DNA of 23,202 nt, taken from positions 1 through 23,202 of the forward strand of contig SFNY01000037.1 of assembly GCA_004554085.1 (NCBI GenBank), given 5' to 3'. The notes under the pieces were generated by a model. The model saw only the letters and a list, made by a program, of their open reading frames with translations. It was not told where the DNA came from and searched no databases. The translations under genes and the position numbers were made by a program. This DNA is from Clostridiales bacterium. GTDB taxonomy: Bacteria; Bacillota; Clostridia; Christensenellales; Aristaeellaceae. Shown here piece after piece: positions 21,224-23,202 of this stretch (its first letter is position 1; every line of letters starts with the position of its first letter).

Positions 21224-21808
21224 ATGTTTACGGTACCCTATGTCATCGAACAGACCAACCGCGGCGAGCGCAGCTACGACATCTACTCCCGCCTGCTGAA
21301 GGATCGCATCATCTTCCTCGGCGGCGAGATCGATGACGACGTCGCCAATGTTGTGGTTGCCCAGATGCTCTTCCTCGAGATGGAGGATCCGGACGCCGAC
21401 ATCATGCTCTATATCAACAGCCCGGGCGGCTCGGTATCCGCCGGCATGGCCATCTACGACACCATGCGCTACCTCAAGTGCGAGGTCTCCACGGTCTGCA
21501 TCGGCCTGGCCGCGTCCATGGGCGCGTTTTTGCTGGCTGCGGGTGCAAAGGGCAAGCGCCGCGCGCTGCCCCACGCCGAGATCATGATCCACCAGCCCCT
21601 CGGCGGCGCGAAGGGTCAGGCCACGGACATTCAGATTCAGGCGGAACAGATCCTGAAGATCAAAAAGACCATGAACGAGCTGCTGGCCCAGAACACCGGC
21701 AAGCCCCTCAAGACCATCGAAAAGGACGTGGAGCGCGATCACTACCTCAGCGCCGAGGAAGCTCTGGCATACGGCCTGATCGACGAAATCATTGCTCCGA
21801 GGAGATAA
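21224..21808 (+). CDS. clpP: ATP-dependent Clp protease proteolytic subunit
   Basis: A 194-aa serine protease of full length. The catalytic triad is Ser98 ('GLAASMGAFLL'), His123 ('EIMIHQPLGG') and Asp172 ('VERDHYLSAEEA'); 'NSPGGSVSAGMAIYDTM' is the usual oxyanion strand. ClpP forms the two-ring chamber that degrades proteins delivered by ClpX or ClpC. The ATG at 21224 is chosen because GGGAGG lies 7 nt upstream; the GTG at 21218 overlaps that site. N-terminal 'FTVPYVIEQTNRGERSYDIYS' in two parts agrees with the mature protein. It is the first gene of a two-gene operon with clpX. Confidence 0.98.
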   Translation: MFTVPYVIEQTNRGERSYDIYSRLLKDRIIFLGGEIDDDVANVVVAQMLFLEMEDPDADIMLYINSPGGSVSAGMAIYDTMRYLKCEVSTVCIGLAASMGAFLLAAGAKGKRRALPHAEIMIHQPLGGAKGQATDIQIQAEQILKIKKTMNELLAQNTGKPLKTIEKDVERDHYLSAEEALAYGLIDEIIAPRR

Positions 21809-21815
21809 AACATCC

Positions 21816-23105
21816 ATGGCAAATCGAGATGACTTTAACAACGGCGGAACGATCCGCTGCTCCTTCTGCGGCAAGACGCAGGATCAGGTGCGCAGACTGG
21901 TGGCCGGGCCCAACGCCTACATCTGCAACGAGTGCATCCTGCTGTGCCAGGAGATCGTGTCCGACGACGTGGACAGCGTGAACGCCTCCGGCGAGATCGA
22001 GATCAAGACCCCCCAGGAGATCAAGGAGGTGCTCGATCAGTACGTGGTGGGCCAGGAGGCCGCCAAGAAGGCGCTTGCCGTCGCCGTGTACAACCACTAC
22101 AAGCGCATCCGCTTCATGGGCAACAAGAAAAACGATGTGGAGCTTCAGAAGTCCAACATCGTCATGCTCGGCCCCACCGGCTGCGGCAAGACCTACCTGG
22201 CCCAGACCCTGGCCAAGATCCTCAACGTGCCCTTCGCCATCGGCGACGCCACCAGCCTGACCGAGGCCGGCTACGTGGGCGAGGACGTGGAGAACATCCT
22301 GCTGCGCCTGATCCAGAACGCGGATTACGACATCGAGCTGGCCCAGCGCGGCATCATCTATATCGATGAGATCGACAAGATCGCCCGCAAGAGCGAGAAC
22401 CCCTCCATCACCCGCGACGTGAGCGGCGAGGGCGTGCAGCAGGCGCTTCTGAAGATTCTGGAGGGCACCGTGGCTTCGGTTCCCCCGCAGGGCGGCCGCA
22501 AGCACCCCCACCAGGAGTTCATCCAGATCGACACCACCAACATCCTCTTCATCTGCGGCGGCGCCTTCGACGGCATCGAGAAGATCGTCGAAAACCGCAT
22601 CGGCAAGAAGACCATGGGCTTCGGCGCGGAGCTGCACTCCAAGACCGAGCGCGCCGGCGAGGAGATCATGTCCCAGGTGCGCCCGGAGGATCTGCTGAAG
22701 TTCGGCCTGATCCCCGAGTTCGTGGGCAGACTGCCGGTGCTGGTGACGCTGAACCAGCTGGACGAGACCGCGCTGGTGAAGATCCTCACCGAGCCGAAGA
22801 ACGCGCTGGTGCGCCAGTATTCCAAGCTGCTGAGCTTCGACAACGTGGAGCTGGAGTTCACCCCCGAGGCGCTCAAGACCATCGCCCGCCTGGCGCTGGA
22901 GCGCAAGAGCGGCGCGCGCGGCCTGCGCGCGATCATCGAGGGCGTGATGACCGACACCATGTTCGATCTGCCCAGCATCGAGGGCGTGAGCAAGTGCATC
23001 ATCACCGAGGCCGCCGTGCTTGGCAAGGAGAAGCCCCAGCTGGTGCGCACGCCCCTGGAGCTGCCCCAGGCCGGAGAGGCCCAGGCTCAGATCGAGGGCG
23101 CCTAA
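21816..23105 (+). CDS. clpX: ATP-dependent Clp protease ATP-binding subunit ClpX
   Basis: A 429-aa AAA+ unfoldase. The N-terminal zinc-binding domain uses C15, C18, C37 and C40; Walker A is GPTGCGKT (119-126) and Walker B 'IIYIDEIDK' (180-188), followed by 'VSGEGVQQALLKILEG' and pore-loop regions. The ClpP-docking loop reads MGF in 'KKTMGFGAEL', where many ClpX proteins have IGF. It recognises and unfolds substrates for ClpP. It starts 7 bp after clpP, with a GAGGAG box inside the end of clpP, about 11 nt from the ATG, so the two are co-translated. Its 3' end is intact and is followed at once by the structured element. Confidence 0.98.
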   Translation: MANRDDFNNGGTIRCSFCGKTQDQVRRLVAGPNAYICNECILLCQEIVSDDVDSVNASGEIEIKTPQEIKEVLDQYVVGQEAAKKALAVAVYNHYKRIRFMGNKKNDVELQKSNIVMLGPTGCGKTYLAQTLAKILNVPFAIGDATSLTEAGYVGEDVENILLRLIQNADYDIELAQRGIIYIDEIDKIARKSENPSITRDVSGEGVQQALLKILEGTVASVPPQGGRKHPHQEFIQIDTTNILFICGGAFDGIEKIVENRIGKKTMGFGAELHSKTERAGEEIMSQVRPEDLLKFGLIPEFVGRLPVLVTLNQLDETALVKILTEPKNALVRQYSKLLSFDNVELEFTPEALKTIARLALERKSGARGLRAIIEGVMTDTMFDLPSIEGVSKCIITEAAVLGKEKPQLVRTPLELPQAGEAQAQIEGA

Positions 23106-23202
23106 GTCATAACCACCCGTTGAACGGGAGGTTTGACCAAGCCCTATAAGGGCTAAACTCTTGTGGTAGGCCTCTAAAGAGGGCATCGAAAGGTCTGACA
23201 AC
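23106..23202. other. Compact multi-hairpin element, possible end of an IS200/IS605-type element or structured RNA
   Basis: Directly after the clpX stop comes AACC-A-CCCGT paired with ACGGG-A-GGTT (23111-23120/23124-23133, one A-A mismatch), then AGCCCT/AGGGCT (23140-23145/23149-23154, 3-nt loop), then CCTCT/AGAGG (23171-23175/23178-23182). GACC (23135-23138) can pair with GGTC (23192-23195), enclosing the last two stems as a multibranch fold. Imperfect hairpins of this kind mark ends of IS200/IS605-type elements and their guide RNAs. There is no T-tract, so it is not a simple terminator. It runs off the window; no transposase or tnpB/iscB frame is visible, so identity is unproven. Confidence 0.4.

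Noticed and set aside
23106..23202. Simple intrinsic terminator of clpX
   Set aside because: There are several stems, the first with an internal mismatch, and no T-tract follows any of them.

Overview
The window looks like a piece of chromosome from a GC-rich (roughly 60% G+C by eye), endospore-forming Clostridia-type Firmicute. The pointers are a germination protease (gpr), a cdaA-cdaR c-di-AMP locus, BioY with a BirA-type operator, an L10 leader with a terminator-attenuator, consensus TTGNNN-N17-TATAAT promoters and AGGAGG ribosome binding sites. The species cannot be named from sequence alone. Almost every gene is a core housekeeping gene. I see no prophage, CRISPR array, defence island or biosynthetic cluster.

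Layout. 1-3610 (all minus): a lipid kinase cut by the left edge; a zinc-ribbon protein with an acidic tail plus a metallophosphoesterase; two overlapping family 4-like uracil-DNA glycosylases, one with Fe-S cysteines and one with no cysteine; then a 330-bp block of nine consecutive stem-loops and a small membrane protein. 3664-7553 (minus): a VanW-domain membrane protein with a histone H1-like cytoplasmic tail, rarA, and rpsT. gpr runs on the plus strand at 7686-8597, followed by a structured stretch that may encode a small RNA ending in an intrinsic terminator. 8820-12960 (minus): an iron-dependent alcohol dehydrogenase, then cdaA-cdaR plus an unknown basic membrane protein where glmM is usually found. 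13252-15099 (plus): an orphan sugar-ABC ATPase and a chloramphenicol acetyltransferase-like protein. bioY (minus) converges on the latter with a 1-bp gap.

15779-19214 (minus) holds ribosomal and transcription genes in the order rplJ-rplL // rpmG-secE-nusG-rplK-rplA, with a terminator and a new promoter at the double slash. This is a rearranged form of the usual rpmG-secE-nusG-rplKAJL-rpoBC cluster, and rpoB is not next to rplL. 19640-23105 (plus): tig, then clpP-clpX, the protein-quality-control group. A large dyad lies upstream of clpP. Right after the clpX stop begins another compact multi-hairpin sequence that continues past the window edge; it may be the end of an IS200/IS605-type element or a structured RNA.

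The parts that known gene families do not explain are the 2982-3310 hairpin array, the 23106-23202 structured element, the putative small RNA at 8673-8815, and the histone-like tail on the VanW protein. I found no clear multi-gene undescribed system.
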